Counted from the stretch's first letter, positions 47,915 through 57,571 are shown. The stretch: 64,000 nucleotides of DNA from Faucicola sp902506215 (GCA_016888885.1 CP069437.1:1612001-1676000), one strand, 5' to 3'. A program made the numbers and translations. Notes: generated by a model not told the origin, from the sequence alone.

Positions 47915-49888
47915 CTAGTTAAAATTATTTTCGATATCTTCAAGCGCCATCATCAAATTCATCACCTGCTCTTCGACTGCTTCAATGTCACTTTTTAATG
48001 CCGTCTGCTCATCGAGCAACGTTAACAAATCCGCTTTTCGGCTATCATCATACAGACCTGCATCACCCAGCTTTTCTTCAATCTCACCCAGCTGCGCCAT
48101 GAATTTTTCTAGTTGCTTTTCCTCGTTTTCGATTTTTTTACGGATAGGCGCGGTGAGTTTACGCTGTTCAGCGGATTTTTTGCGTTGTTCTTCTTTGGAT
48201 AACGCATTGGGCACGTTAGGTGTTTCACGTGAAACATCTGTTTTATAGTCCGCTAATTTTTTGTCTTCGAGCTTTTTATTATCGCTCGCTTGTTTGGCTT
48301 GCTGTTTGCGGGTCTGTGATAACCACTGACTATAATAAGCGATGTCATTGTCAAAGATGTTACATTGCCCGTCATGCACCAAATATAGCTCATCGCAAAC
48401 ATTGGCTATCATTTCTCGGTCATGTGACACCAGAATGACCGCCCCTTCAAACTCTTGCAAAGCCATGCTCAATGCTTGCCGCATCTCCAAATCTAGGTGG
48501 TTGGTCGGCTCGTCGAGTACCAAAACATTGGGACGCTGCCATACGATGAGCGCAAGGGTGAGTCTTGCCCGCTCACCGCCAGAGAATAACTTGCTTTTGG
48601 TATCAATGCGCTCACCGCGAAAGTCAAAACTCCCTAAAAACGCGCGTAAATCAGCGTCTGAGGTTTTGCCTGCGAGACGCTGTAGCATCAACATGGGTGA
48701 TGCTTCGCCATCGAGGCTATCCATCTGGTGTTGGTTAAAATACCCTAGTACCGAACTATCCGCGGCTTTACGCGTCCCAGATAAGATAGGCAACTCACCC
48801 ACCAAGCCTTTAATGACCGTTGATTTGCCTGCGCCATTCATCCCTAGCAGACCGATGCGGCTGTCAGGGGTAATTTGTAGGCGAATGTTCTCGATGAGTG
48901 CTACACCATTGTAACCCACACTGGCATTGTCTAGCACCAATAATGGCGATGTTAATTGCACAGGGGATTTGAACCGAAATTGAAACGGATTGTCCGCCAT
49001 GATAGGCGCTAGCTCGGTCATCCGTTCCAGCTGTTTGACACGGGCTTGCGCTTGTTTGGCTTTGGAGGCTTTGGCTTTAAAACGGCGGATAAAATCTTCA
49101 AGGTGCGCACGGGTTTCTTGTTGTTTTTCAAACTGTTGCTGCTGCTGGGCTAGGCGTTCACTGCGGGTACGCACAAAGGTGCTATAATTGCCTGTATAAA
49201 GGGTCATTTGTTGGTTTTCAATGTGCAAGATATTGCTCACTACATTATCCAAAAACGCTTGGTCATGCGAAATCATGAGTAGCGTGCCGTCATAGGCTTT
49301 GAGCCATTCTTCAAGCCACAAGATGGCATCCAAATCCAAGTGATTGGTCGGTTCATCAAGCAGCAATAAATCCGCTCGGCTCATTAAGGTTTTGGCAAGG
49401 TTTAAGCGCATACGCCAGCCCCCTGAAAAACTACTCACAGATTGGCTTTCTTGGGCGACATTAAACCCAAGTCCTATCATGATTTGAGACGCTTTTGCAG
49501 GGGTACTATAACCATGGATATCATCAAAGCGCGCGTGCACATGGGCAAGCTCATCTTCTGACAAAGTATCTGGATGGTTAATCTTATCTTGCAGCTCAAA
49601 GTATTCTTTGTCGCCACTCAACACAAAATCTATCGCCGACTGGTCATTGCTTTCAATCTCTTGCGCCATATGACCGATTTGCCAACTGCTTGGAACCGAT
49701 AGACTGCCTGTGTCGAGTGCCAATTCGCCTTCGCCTTTTTGGGTCAATAGCGTCGCAAAAAAACTGGATTTACCTGTGCCATTGTTGCCTGTTAACCCGA
49801 TTTTCCAACCTGGATGGATTTGCAAATTAACATCTTTGAATAATACCCGCCCATCACGGCGAATACTGGCATCTTTTAGTTCTATCAT
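47915..49888 (-). CDS. yheS: ABC-F family ATPase (YheS-like)
   Basis: A 657-residue cytosolic protein with two ABC domains and no membrane part. Walker A motifs GNNGTGKS and GMNGAGKS, signature motifs FSGGWRMRL and FSGGERARL, and Walker B LLLDEPTNHLD and LVLDEPTNHLD are all present. The domains are joined by a helical linker rich in Arg/Gln/Lys; a C-terminal coiled coil (about residues 545-657) follows. ABC-F proteins act on ribosomes, and this one resembles YheS. The ATG at 49888 aligns with the family; a TTG six codons earlier is open. A parS site is embedded in the C-terminal linker coding region. Confidence 0.88.
   Translation of the reverse strand: MIELKDASIRRDGRVLFKDVNLQIHPGWKIGLTGNNGTGKSSFFATLLTQKGEGELALDTGSLSVPSSWQIGHMAQEIESNDQSAIDFVLSGDKEYFELQDKINHPDTLSEDELAHVHARFDDIHGYSTPAKASQIMIGLGFNVAQESQSVSSFSGGWRMRLNLAKTLMSRADLLLLDEPTNHLDLDAILWLEEWLKAYDGTLLMISHDQAFLDNVVSNILHIENQQMTLYTGNYSTFVRTRSERLAQQQQQFEKQQETRAHLEDFIRRFKAKASKAKQAQARVKQLERMTELAPIMADNPFQFRFKSPVQLTSPLLVLDNASVGYNGVALIENIRLQITPDSRIGLLGMNGAGKSTVIKGLVGELPILSGTRKAADSSVLGYFNQHQMDSLDGEASPMLMLQRLAGKTSDADLRAFLGSFDFRGERIDTKSKLFSGGERARLTLALIVWQRPNVLVLDEPTNHLDLEMRQALSMALQEFEGAVILVSHDREMIANVCDELYLVHDGQCNIFDNDIAYYSQWLSQTRKQQAKQASDNKKLEDKKLADYKTDVSRETPNVPNALSKEEQRKKSAEQRKLTAPIRKKIENEEKQLEKFMAQLGEIEEKLGDAGLYDDSRKADLLTLLDEQTALKSDIEAVEEQVMNLMMALEDIENNFN
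48221..48236. promoter_or_regulatory. parS centromere site 1
   Basis: TGTTTCACGTGAAACA is a perfect 16-bp palindrome and matches the ParB-binding parS consensus TGTTNCACGTGAAACA at every position. It is inside the ABC-F gene. Confidence 0.85.
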
Positions 49889-49997
49889 AATCGGCTCAAA
49901 ACTCAAAAAATTTGACTAAAATTAAATGGGAAAAATTCTTGATAGTATAAAGCAAGCACCCCATAATAAGAAAAAAGTTTTTATAAGGAATACCCAG

Positions 49998-50354
49998 ATG
50001 AGTGATACCGTAACTGATAGTATGGTTGATGGCGTGACTTTAACCGATAATGCTGCCAAAAAAGTGCGTAACCTACGTGATTCAGAAGGCAATAACGACT
50101 TGATGCTGCGAGTATATGTGACGGGTGGTGGCTGTTCGGGTTTTTCGTATGGTTTTAATTTTGAAGAGAACTTGGGCGATGATGATGCTACCTTTAGCAA
50201 CGATGACGTAGCATTGGTCGTGGATAGTTTGAGCTACCAATATCTACATGGCTCAACCATTGATTATGTGGAAGGATTAGAAGGGTCGCGTTTTACCGTC
50301 AACAATCCAAACGCCACCACGACTTGTGGTTGTGGTTCGTCATTTTCTATCTAG
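49998..50354 (+). CDS. erpA: Iron-sulfur insertion protein ErpA
   Basis: A 118-residue A-type carrier that transfers iron-sulfur clusters to apoproteins. The three conserved cysteines are C46 (GGGCSGFSYG), C110 and C112 (CGCGSSFSI). The N-terminus is short, as in ErpA rather than IscA. The start at 49998 has AAGGAATACCC in front; upstream in-frame codons are unsupported. The gene is divergent from the ABC-F gene. Confidence 0.93.
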   Translation: MSDTVTDSMVDGVTLTDNAAKKVRNLRDSEGNNDLMLRVYVTGGGCSGFSYGFNFEENLGDDDATFSNDDVALVVDSLSYQYLHGSTIDYVEGLEGSRFTVNNPNATTTCGCGSSFSI

Positions 50355-50751
50355 CTTTACTGGCTAATTTTACTGGGATTCTTTACCTAGTTTGTTTGAA
50401 TGATTAAAAGGCTTTAGCTTAAATTATGGCTTAAATATAGCCAGTAACTGTTAAGTTTAGCCTTTTAATTTTCGTTTATCCTGTATTTGTTACCTTTGAA
50501 CAAAATCATCTACATTTTTTCAGCGTTTATCAGATTTGATTTGAGTCATTAGCCTTTATCCGTAATAATGCTTCCATCAACAGCGTGCTGACACTTAACC
50601 GTGTTATCATCAACTACCCTAATATAGGTTGATATTAATTTATTCTTGTTAATTACTTAATGTTAAATGTGTTAATGATTTAAGTTTGTTAGCTAAGCAA
50701 TTATTAATAAGCAATCTTTATTATTAATTTAATAACACCAAGGAGCTTATC
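50355..50751. other. Intergenic region between erpA and the roadblock gene
   Basis: An AT-rich region of 397 bp. It contains a nested hairpin at 50403-50469 and nothing else I can name. A promoter for the downstream gene must lie here, but I see none with good boxes. Confidence 0.5.
50403..50469 (+). terminator. Nested hairpin after erpA
   Basis: Outer stem ATTAAAAGGCT (50403-50413) with AGCCTTTTAAT (50459-50469), and an inner hairpin TGGCT/AGCCA (50427-50443). It is followed by a weak T-run. It probably ends the erpA transcript, though the shape is elaborate. Confidence 0.5.
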
Positions 50752-51108
50752 ATGGCTAAATTATCTTTAGACTCACTCAGTAACATCGACGGTTTCATTG
50801 CAGCTGCATTGGTTGACAGCGAATCAGGTCTAGCACTTGCCTCAACCGGTAATGGTATCGACCTTGAAGTTGCAGCAGCGGGTAACACTGAAGTGGTACG
50901 TGCAAAACGTAAAACTTCTAAAGCATTAGGTCTTAACGAGAATATCGAAGATATCCTAATCACATTAAGTAAACAATATCACTTAATTCGTCCGCTAGTC
51001 CGTAACGAAAACCTATTTTTGTACCTAGTACTTGATCGCCAAAAATCAAACCTAGCCATGGCGCGTCATGAATTAAAAGGGTTTGAGACTGAATTAGATT
51101 TCTCTTAA
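50752..51108 (+). CDS. Roadblock/LC7-domain protein
   Basis: A 118-residue protein whose whole length fits one roadblock/LC7 fold: helix, beta-strands IAAALVDSESGLALAS, a helix with VVRAKRK and strands HLIRPLV...LFLYLVLDR. Bacterial members often regulate small GTPases such as MglA, or act in polarity and envelope processes; no GTPase gene is next to it. The ribosome site AAGGAG lies eight bases before the ATG. Function here is unknown. Confidence 0.7.
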   Translation: MAKLSLDSLSNIDGFIAAALVDSESGLALASTGNGIDLEVAAAGNTEVVRAKRKTSKALGLNENIEDILITLSKQYHLIRPLVRNENLFLYLVLDRQKSNLAMARHELKGFETELDFS

Positions 51109-51183
51109 TGGCTTTTTGATTAAAAGTGACAGATGTCAGGTGAAAATTATCGCTTAATCAAATAATGGGATAGTTTTTATCAT

Positions 51184-51210
51184 ACCCACAGTATTTACTG
51201 TGGGTTTTTA
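51184..51210 (+). terminator. Terminator of the roadblock gene
   Basis: ACCCACAGT pairs with ACTGTGGGT around ATTT, followed by five Ts. Confidence 0.85.
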
Positions 51211-51319
51211 CGTTTGGCGATTATCGCAATTGGTAATGTCGTCATCACGATATTTTGATAGTGTTTGCATAAATTTGGTGGCATAATTTCACACAATTAA
51301 AAATAATTTTAGGATAACT

Positions 51320-52885
51320 ATGACCCAAGCGCCTCAAACTTGTACTTCTTTGCAGCTACCTACTTGGCTGACCGCTGAAAACATTCATGGCATGCTACGG
51401 GGTATCGAAAAAGAAGGCTTACGTATGAGCCCTGAGGGATATATCGCCACTACCCCACATCCAGCAAAGCTTGGCTCAAAACTCACTCACCCTTTTATCA
51501 CTACTGACTATGCCGAAAGCTTGTTAGAGCTAATTACTGAGCCAAAACCCACGGTGAAAGAAGCGCTTGATATGTTGCGTGATTTGCATATTGTGGTACA
51601 AAATGCTTTGACCGATGACGAGCTGTTTTGGTCGATGTCGATGCCTTGTATGATTTCGGGCGATGAAGATATTTTGCTGGCCGACTATGGCACTTCAAAC
51701 TTAGGTAGATTAAAAACCCTATATCGTCACGGTCTAGGCATTCGCTATGGTCGCCGTATGCAGACCATTGCTGGATTGCATTATAATTTATCATTTGGTG
51801 ATAATTTATTCACCGCTTGGCAACAGCAGATAGGTGACACCCAGTCATTAACTGAATTTAAAAATGAAAAATATTTGGGTCTGATTCGTAACTTTAAGCG
51901 TCTAAGTGGTATGGTGCTGTATTTGGTGGGTGCAAGTCCTGCCGTGTGCGCGTGTTTTTTAAAGGATCGCGAGCATCCGCTAAAGCCAATGAACGCATCA
52001 ACCTACTATTTACCCAATGCTACCTCTCTGCGTATGGGCAAACTGGGTTACCAAAATAGCGTACAAGATGATTTAGATATCCGCTACAACAGTCTTGATG
52101 AATATGTCGCAGGTTTGCGTAATGCCATCCACACGCCGCATCCTAATTTTACCGCGTTGGGACTCGATGATGACAATGGCTATCCCATTCAAATCAATGA
52201 CCATATTTTACAGATTGAAAACGAGTACTACAGCCCGATTCGACCCAAACAAATCACCCAACCTGGTGAAAACCCCAGTGATGCCTTAGCCAAGCGCGGT
52301 ATCGCTTATGTGGAACTCCGAGCGATTGACTTAGATCCGTACAGCGAAATCGGTATCAGCTTAAATACCGCCTGTTTTATGGAAATTTTAGCCTTGTACT
52401 GCCTATTGCTAGATAGTCCTGACTTATTGCCCGAGGAAGATGCCCTACTTGCTCAAAACCAAGAAAAAATTGTCAATCAAGGGCGCGAGCCAAACTTAAC
52501 GATTGATACAATGGCGGGGCAAGTCGCATTTAAAGACTGGCTAGTACAGCATTTGCTAAATATGCGTAAGCTATCAGAACTCATGGATGTTACTTATGGT
52601 AGCAATGATTACCGCAACGCGTGGCAATCGATGATGGCAAAAGCGCAAAATCCCGACAATACCCTATCAGCGCAAGTATTAGCTGATACCGAACGCTTTG
52701 ATAGTAGCTGGCAGTTTGGTAAGTCACTGGCACAAATGCATGCCAATCGCTTAAGACATCAAGGATTGGTCCCTGAACAAATGACTTACTTTGAGCAGCT
52801 TGCCAAAGACTCTGTGCGTGAGCAAGCCGATATCGAGCAGAATGACACACAAGATTTTTATGCCTATGTGAGTCAATTTCGCTAG
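51320..52885 (+). CDS. gshA: Glutamate-cysteine ligase GshA
   Basis: A 521-residue proteobacterial-type ligase making gamma-glutamylcysteine, the first step of glutathione synthesis. Signatures: GIEKEGLRM near the start, TTDYAESLLELIT, YGTSNLGRLKTLYRHGLGIRYGRRMQTIAGLHYN, and IQIENEYYSPIRPKQI. Length is typical. Glutathione made here supplies the peroxiredoxin-glutaredoxin hybrid. AGGATAACT precedes the ATG. It is followed by dsbB on the same strand. Confidence 0.96.
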   Translation: MTQAPQTCTSLQLPTWLTAENIHGMLRGIEKEGLRMSPEGYIATTPHPAKLGSKLTHPFITTDYAESLLELITEPKPTVKEALDMLRDLHIVVQNALTDDELFWSMSMPCMISGDEDILLADYGTSNLGRLKTLYRHGLGIRYGRRMQTIAGLHYNLSFGDNLFTAWQQQIGDTQSLTEFKNEKYLGLIRNFKRLSGMVLYLVGASPAVCACFLKDREHPLKPMNASTYYLPNATSLRMGKLGYQNSVQDDLDIRYNSLDEYVAGLRNAIHTPHPNFTALGLDDDNGYPIQINDHILQIENEYYSPIRPKQITQPGENPSDALAKRGIAYVELRAIDLDPYSEIGISLNTACFMEILALYCLLLDSPDLLPEEDALLAQNQEKIVNQGREPNLTIDTMAGQVAFKDWLVQHLLNMRKLSELMDVTYGSNDYRNAWQSMMAKAQNPDNTLSAQVLADTERFDSSWQFGKSLAQMHANRLRHQGLVPEQMTYFEQLAKDSVREQADIEQNDTQDFYAYVSQFR

Positions 52886-53019
52886 TTAGCAAGTGCTAGT
52901 AATCAGGTGCTAGTTAGCAGGTATTGTTGGGCTGATTATTTTGTAGGGTTAGATTTCTAAGATTCTAAGCGCTATGGTTTGGCTTATTCTTTTTCACTAA
53001 ATTGTTTGATGGTTTTTTT

Positions 53020-53544
53020 ATGCGTAATGCTTCATTGACCCACAGCTTGTTAAGTTATCGGGGACTGGCAGGATTATTGACGTTAGCCAGCATTATTGGC
53101 ATGAGTTTCGCCTATTTTTATTTGCAAGGGGTGGTAAAATTAGACCCGTGTCCGCTGTGTATCTTTCAGCGAGTGGGTTTGATTGTGATGGGGATTTTTG
53201 CATTTATTGCCTTTTTGCTCAATCCAAAACAAGTTTGGGCAAAGATTTTGTTGATGGGTGGCGCGCTGCTTGGCATTTTGTGGTCAATTGCGGTGGCGAT
53301 TCGCCATGTATGGATTCAACACCTGCCACCTGACCAAGTCCCGTCGTGTGGTCCTGGGCTAGACTATTGGATGGATACGTTGCCGATTGCCCAAGTGCTT
53401 AAAGAAGTATTTAAAGGTTCTGGCGAGTGTGCGGTGATTGATTGGACATTTTTAGGCTTTAGTATCCCAGAATTATCCTTGGGATTTTTTAGCATTTTAT
53501 TGGTAATGATTATCTTGGCGATACGTCAAAGCAAGACTCGATAA
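53020..53544 (+). CDS. dsbB: Disulfide-bond protein DsbB
   Basis: A 174-residue membrane protein that reoxidises DsbA and passes electrons to quinones. Four helices and the two periplasmic cysteine pairs are present: C44/C47 in DPCPLCIFQRVG, and C110/C137. The quinone-binding Arg follows the first pair. The frame opens at a TTG at 53002; the ATG at 53020 is preferred by family length. Confidence 0.94.
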   Translation: MRNASLTHSLLSYRGLAGLLTLASIIGMSFAYFYLQGVVKLDPCPLCIFQRVGLIVMGIFAFIAFLLNPKQVWAKILLMGGALLGILWSIAVAIRHVWIQHLPPDQVPSCGPGLDYWMDTLPIAQVLKEVFKGSGECAVIDWTFLGFSIPELSLGFFSILLVMIILAIRQSKTR

Positions 53545-53570
53545 CGCTATCGGTGGTGGTTTAAACCCAT

Positions 53571-53600
53571 AAAAAAGGCGATAATCAATCGCCTTTTTTT
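53571..53600. terminator. Bidirectional terminator of dsbB and guaA
   Basis: AAAAAAGGCGAT pairs with AATCGCCTTTTTT (loop AATC); T-runs on both strands lie between convergent genes. Confidence 0.88.
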
Positions 53601-53619
53601 ATTAGCTTTTTTAGTCGCT

Positions 53620-55203
53620 TTATTCCCATTCAATGGTCGCTGGTGGCTTACTTGAGATATCGTAGGTCACACGTGATACCTCTTTGATTTCATTCATGAT
53701 GCGATTGGACACTGTTTCAATCAAATCATACGGTAAACGCGCAAAACGCGCTGTCATAAAGTCGATGGTTTCAACCGCTCGTAACGCAATCACCCACGCA
53801 TAGCGGCGACCATCACCGACCACGCCCACTGATTTTACCGGTTGGAACACCGCAAACGCTTGTGCGGTTTTATCATACCAACCAGATTTTTCCAACTCTT
53901 GCATAAAGATGGCATCGGCTTGACGCAAAATGTCGGCATATTCTTTTTTCACTTCACCCAAGATACGCACGCCTAGACCTGGACCCGGGAAGGGATGACG
54001 ATAAATCATTTTTGCAGGTAGCCCTAATGTCACACCGAGCTTACGCACTTCATCTTTAAACAAGTCACGTAAGGGTTCAACGAGTTTGAACTGCAAATCG
54101 TCTGGCAAGCCACCGACATTGTGGTGCGACTTGATGACATGCGCTTTGCCTTGGTGACTTTTTGCCGATTCAATGACATCGGGATAAATGGTACCTTGTG
54201 CCAAGAATTGAATGCCTTTGCCCTCACCCGACAGTTCACGTGCGGTATCTGCAAACACATCGATAAAGGTTTTGCCAATGATTTTACGCTTGGCCTCTGG
54301 ATCGCTAACACCGGCTAATGCGGTCAAAAAACGTTCCTCGGCATCCACGCGAATGACTTTAACGCCCATGTTTTCAGCAAAGATTTGCATCACTTGGTCG
54401 CCTTCATGTAGCCGTAACAAACCATTATCAACAAACACACAAGTTAGCTGCTCGCCAATCGCTTTGTGAAGCAGTGCGGCTACCACTGAGCTATCTACGC
54501 CGCCCGAAAGCCCCAACAACACTTGCTCATCGCCAATTTGTTCTTTTAACTGCGCCACGCGCATCTCAATGATGTTATCCGGCGTCCACGCATTGGCACA
54601 GCCACAGATTTGGTGAACAAATCGACTAATCAATGCTTCACCTTGCAGCGTATGGGTCACTTCTGGATGAAACTGCACCCCATAATAATGCTTGCTTTCA
54701 TTTGCCATCGCAGCAATTGGACAGCTTGGCGTTATCGCAGTCACTTCAAAGCCTGCAGGTAACTCAACAACTTTGTCGCCATGACTCATCCAAACGTGTA
54801 ATTTGTTGGGCTCATCTTCAATGCCTTTAAAAAAGCTATCTTGAGCGGTTTTTTCGATGATAGCAGCGCCAAACTCTTGGTGACTACTGGCTTCAATTTT
54901 GCCACCAAACCGATCTGCCATCGCCTGCATACCATAGCAAATGCCTAGTACAGGCACATTGATATCAAATACCGCTTCATTAATTTTTGGGCTATTTTCT
55001 GCATACACGCTCTCTGGACCGCCCGATAAAATAACGCCTTTTGCACCAAAGTCGTGAATGCGCTGTGCGTCGATATCGTATGGGTACATTTCACAGAATA
55101 CCCCTGCTTCGCGCACGCGGCGCGCAATCAGTTGACTGTACTGTGAACCATAATCCAGTACCAAGATACGGTCTTGTTTGATTGAGTGGTTGGATGTTGA
55201 CAT
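53620..55203 (-). CDS. guaA: GMP synthase GuaA
   Basis: A 527-residue glutamine-dependent enzyme converting XMP to GMP. The N-terminal amidotransferase has nucleophile C89 (GICYGMQ) and FHPEVTH. The synthetase domain has the P-loop LGLSGGVDSSV and YPDVIES; the C-terminus has the dimerisation end PPATIEWE. The ATG at 55203 has AGAGG seven bases upstream; a longer frame to 55245 is not supported. Confidence 0.97.
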   Translation of the reverse strand: MSTSNHSIKQDRILVLDYGSQYSQLIARRVREAGVFCEMYPYDIDAQRIHDFGAKGVILSGGPESVYAENSPKINEAVFDINVPVLGICYGMQAMADRFGGKIEASSHQEFGAAIIEKTAQDSFFKGIEDEPNKLHVWMSHGDKVVELPAGFEVTAITPSCPIAAMANESKHYYGVQFHPEVTHTLQGEALISRFVHQICGCANAWTPDNIIEMRVAQLKEQIGDEQVLLGLSGGVDSSVVAALLHKAIGEQLTCVFVDNGLLRLHEGDQVMQIFAENMGVKVIRVDAEERFLTALAGVSDPEAKRKIIGKTFIDVFADTARELSGEGKGIQFLAQGTIYPDVIESAKSHQGKAHVIKSHHNVGGLPDDLQFKLVEPLRDLFKDEVRKLGVTLGLPAKMIYRHPFPGPGLGVRILGEVKKEYADILRQADAIFMQELEKSGWYDKTAQAFAVFQPVKSVGVVGDGRRYAWVIALRAVETIDFMTARFARLPYDLIETVSNRIMNEIKEVSRVTYDISSKPPATIEWE

Positions 55204-55245
55204 ACGAGCCTCTTTAAATTTGGATAAATAGCTTAATTGAACCAA

Positions 55246-55693
55246 TGCTAACAGGTTTCAAAAATTTATGGGTATTCTACCAATTAACGGCTTTATTTGC
55301 TGATTTTTATAGGGTGAAAAATAGCTACATAACTGTTTTAAGTAAAAACTCTGCCTAAAAAATTTTTATAATCGACGGTCTTTAATTACGTTTTTTTGTA
55401 TCCCTTTCACCAATTGATTGTCTTTGTTACACAAACATCATCTAATAGGCTTTATGTTTACCAAACTCTACGAAAAAGACTGATCATAATACTATACAGC
55501 AAATACAAAAATTTATTATTATGAAACGGTAATAACCGAAAACGGATTGATGAAAAAATTGATTTTAATTTATTGATTTTAAGTTAACGTCACTTTTAAT
55601 CGTTTTACGACAATAAAAATAATAGCCATATTAAAAATTTTTTCTAAACACTCGTATGGCTTGGATGAAAAAACTTTAAATGAGGATACCATC
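55246..55693. other. Intergenic region between guaA and the glycine-zipper gene
   Basis: A 448-bp AT-rich stretch between divergent genes. It holds promoters presumably for both, but none is clear. The end contains TGAGGATACC, the ribosome site of the downstream gene. Confidence 0.45.
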
Positions 55694-57511
55694 ATGGTAG
55701 ATAATATTAATGATTCAGACTTAAACCGCGACCCTATCACTGGTGAACCAGGCTCACATCCAATCGGTACTGCAATAGGCAGTATGGGTGGTGCTGCTGC
55801 AGGTGCAGCCATTGGTGCTATCGGTGGTCCACTAGGTATATTAATCGGTGGCGCAATTGGCGCTATCGCTGGCGGTGTTGCAGGTCACGCCGCAGCTGAA
55901 GCGATTGACCCAACCGTTGAAGATGCTTATTGGAACGATACCTATTCACGAACAACTTATTATAAAGAGGGTTATGATTATACCAATGACTATCGACCAG
56001 CTTATGCCGTCGGCTATGCAAACCGCGTAAAATATCCAGCTGGTACAACGTTTGACAGTGTGGAATCGGACCTTGAACGTAGCTGGCAGGAAGTAAAAGG
56101 TAGTTCACGTCTTGCATGGCAAGATGCCAAAGAAGCGATTCGTGATGGTTGGGATAGAGCAGATGCTCGTATTTCTGGTCAAGAATATTCACCACGTTTA
56201 CGTACAGCAGATAGTTATGCAGAAGGCGAAGAAAAAGCTCATCCAATCGGTACTGCAATAGGCAGTATGGGTGGTGCTGCTGCAGGTGCAGCCATTGGTG
56301 CTATCGGTGGTCCACTAGGTATGTTAATCGGTGGCGCAATTGGCGCTATCGCTGGCGGTGTTGCAGGTCACGCCGTAGCTGAAGCGATTGACCCAACCGT
56401 TGAAGATGCTTATTGGAACGATACCTATTCACGAACAACTTATTATAAAGAGGGTTATGATTATACCAATGACTATCGACCAGCTTATGCCGTCGGCTAT
56501 GCAAACCGCGTAAAATATCCAGCTGGTACAACGTTTGACAGTGTGGAATCGGACCTTGAACGTAGCTGGCAGGAAGTAAAAGGTAATTCACGCCTTGCAT
56601 GGCAAGATGCCAAAGAAGCGATTCGTGATGGTTGGGATAGAGCAGATGCTCGTATTTCTAGTCAAGAATATTCACCACGTTTACGTACGGTAGATGGCTA
56701 TGCAGAAGGCGAAGAAAAAGCTCATCCTGTTGCTACTGGTACAGGCGCATTAGGTGGAGCCGCTGCAGGTGCAGTCGTTGGTTCGGTGGCGGGTCCTGTT
56801 GGTACCTTAGTGGGTGGCGCTATCGGCGCGGTAGCAGGTAGTGCAGCTGGACACGAAGTGGGCGAGGCTGTTAACCCAACTACTGCAGAAGATGCCTACG
56901 AAAAACCTCACCCAGTTGCCAGTGGTTCTGGGGCACTAGGTGGCGCAGCAGCCGGTGCGGTCGTTGGTTCAGTAGCGGGTCCTGTAGGTACCTTAGTGGG
57001 TGGGGCGATTGGCGCTGTAGCTGGTGGTGCAGCAGGTCATGAAGTCGGTGAAGCAGTCAACCCAACTGAAGCAGGTGAACAGCGTAAAGAAGCTAACCCT
57101 GTCGCCAGTGGTACAGGTATGGCAGCTGGTGCCGCTACAGGCGCAGCGATTGGTGCAGTAGGTGGTCCAGTAGGTTCATTGGTTGGCGGTGCCATTGGTG
57201 CTGTAGCAGGTGCAGCCACGGGTAATGCCGTAGCAAATACGCTTGAAGGTAATACAGAAGAAGATACCTACTGGCGCAATAACTACAATAAGACGACTTA
57301 CTATAGCCAAGGCTATGATTACGATACCGACTATCGTCCAGCGTATGATTATGGTTACCGTGCACGTCATCATTTTAATACAGCAAATGACTTTGAAAGT
57401 GTTGAAAATGACTTACGCAATGATTGGGAACAATTCAAAGGTAGCTCACGTTTGACTTGGGATCAAGCTCGCCTAGCAGCACGTGATGCATGGTATCGTA
57501 TTAAGCGTTAA
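55694..57511 (+). CDS. Repetitive glycine-zipper protein
   Basis: A 605-residue protein built from two module types. Type A is a glycine-zipper hairpin of about 40 residues (GGAAAGAAIGAIGGPLGILIGGAIGAIAGG), present five times. Type B is a Tyr-rich stretch plus an amphipathic helix (TTYYKEGYDY...LERSWQEVKGSSRLAWQDAKEAIRDGW), present three times. The order is A-B-A-B-A-A-A-B. There is no signal peptide. Glycine zippers occur in membrane-associated or surface-antigen-like proteins; the family is not identified. The ATG at 55694 has GAGGATACC upstream. Confidence 0.8.
   Translation: MVDNINDSDLNRDPITGEPGSHPIGTAIGSMGGAAAGAAIGAIGGPLGILIGGAIGAIAGGVAGHAAAEAIDPTVEDAYWNDTYSRTTYYKEGYDYTNDYRPAYAVGYANRVKYPAGTTFDSVESDLERSWQEVKGSSRLAWQDAKEAIRDGWDRADARISGQEYSPRLRTADSYAEGEEKAHPIGTAIGSMGGAAAGAAIGAIGGPLGMLIGGAIGAIAGGVAGHAVAEAIDPTVEDAYWNDTYSRTTYYKEGYDYTNDYRPAYAVGYANRVKYPAGTTFDSVESDLERSWQEVKGNSRLAWQDAKEAIRDGWDRADARISSQEYSPRLRTVDGYAEGEEKAHPVATGTGALGGAAAGAVVGSVAGPVGTLVGGAIGAVAGSAAGHEVGEAVNPTTAEDAYEKPHPVASGSGALGGAAAGAVVGSVAGPVGTLVGGAIGAVAGGAAGHEVGEAVNPTEAGEQRKEANPVASGTGMAAGAATGAAIGAVGGPVGSLVGGAIGAVAGAATGNAVANTLEGNTEEDTYWRNNYNKTTYYSQGYDYDTDYRPAYDYGYRARHHFNTANDFESVENDLRNDWEQFKGSSRLTWDQARLAARDAWYRIKR
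55757..56722 (+). repeat. Two tandem 483-bp copies inside the glycine-zipper gene
   Basis: Copies 55757-56239 and 56240-56722 are each 161 codons and differ at only about ten positions that I can see. Residues 22-182 repeat as 183-343. The high identity at silent sites too indicates a recent duplication or ongoing gene conversion. Confidence 0.92.
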
Positions 57512-57534
57512 TCTTTCGATTAAGTTAGCTTGAC

Positions 57535-57571
57535 AAAAAAAGGACTTTCATTAATTTGAAAGTCTTTTTTA
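57535..57571 (+). terminator. Terminator of the glycine-zipper gene
   Basis: AAAAAGGACTTTC pairs with GAAAGTCTTTTT (one G-U) around ATTAATTT, followed by Ts. mntP is convergent about 40 bp further. Confidence 0.8.

Noticed and set aside
47795..47998. 67-codon frame across the right end of the IS5-type element
   Set aside because: It spans the inverted repeat and terminator and runs antisense into the ABC-F gene; no coding character.
55863..56600. Long antisense frames within the glycine-zipper gene, repeated twice
   Set aside because: They are mirror products of the repetitive codons and duplicate with the sense repeat; no start signals.
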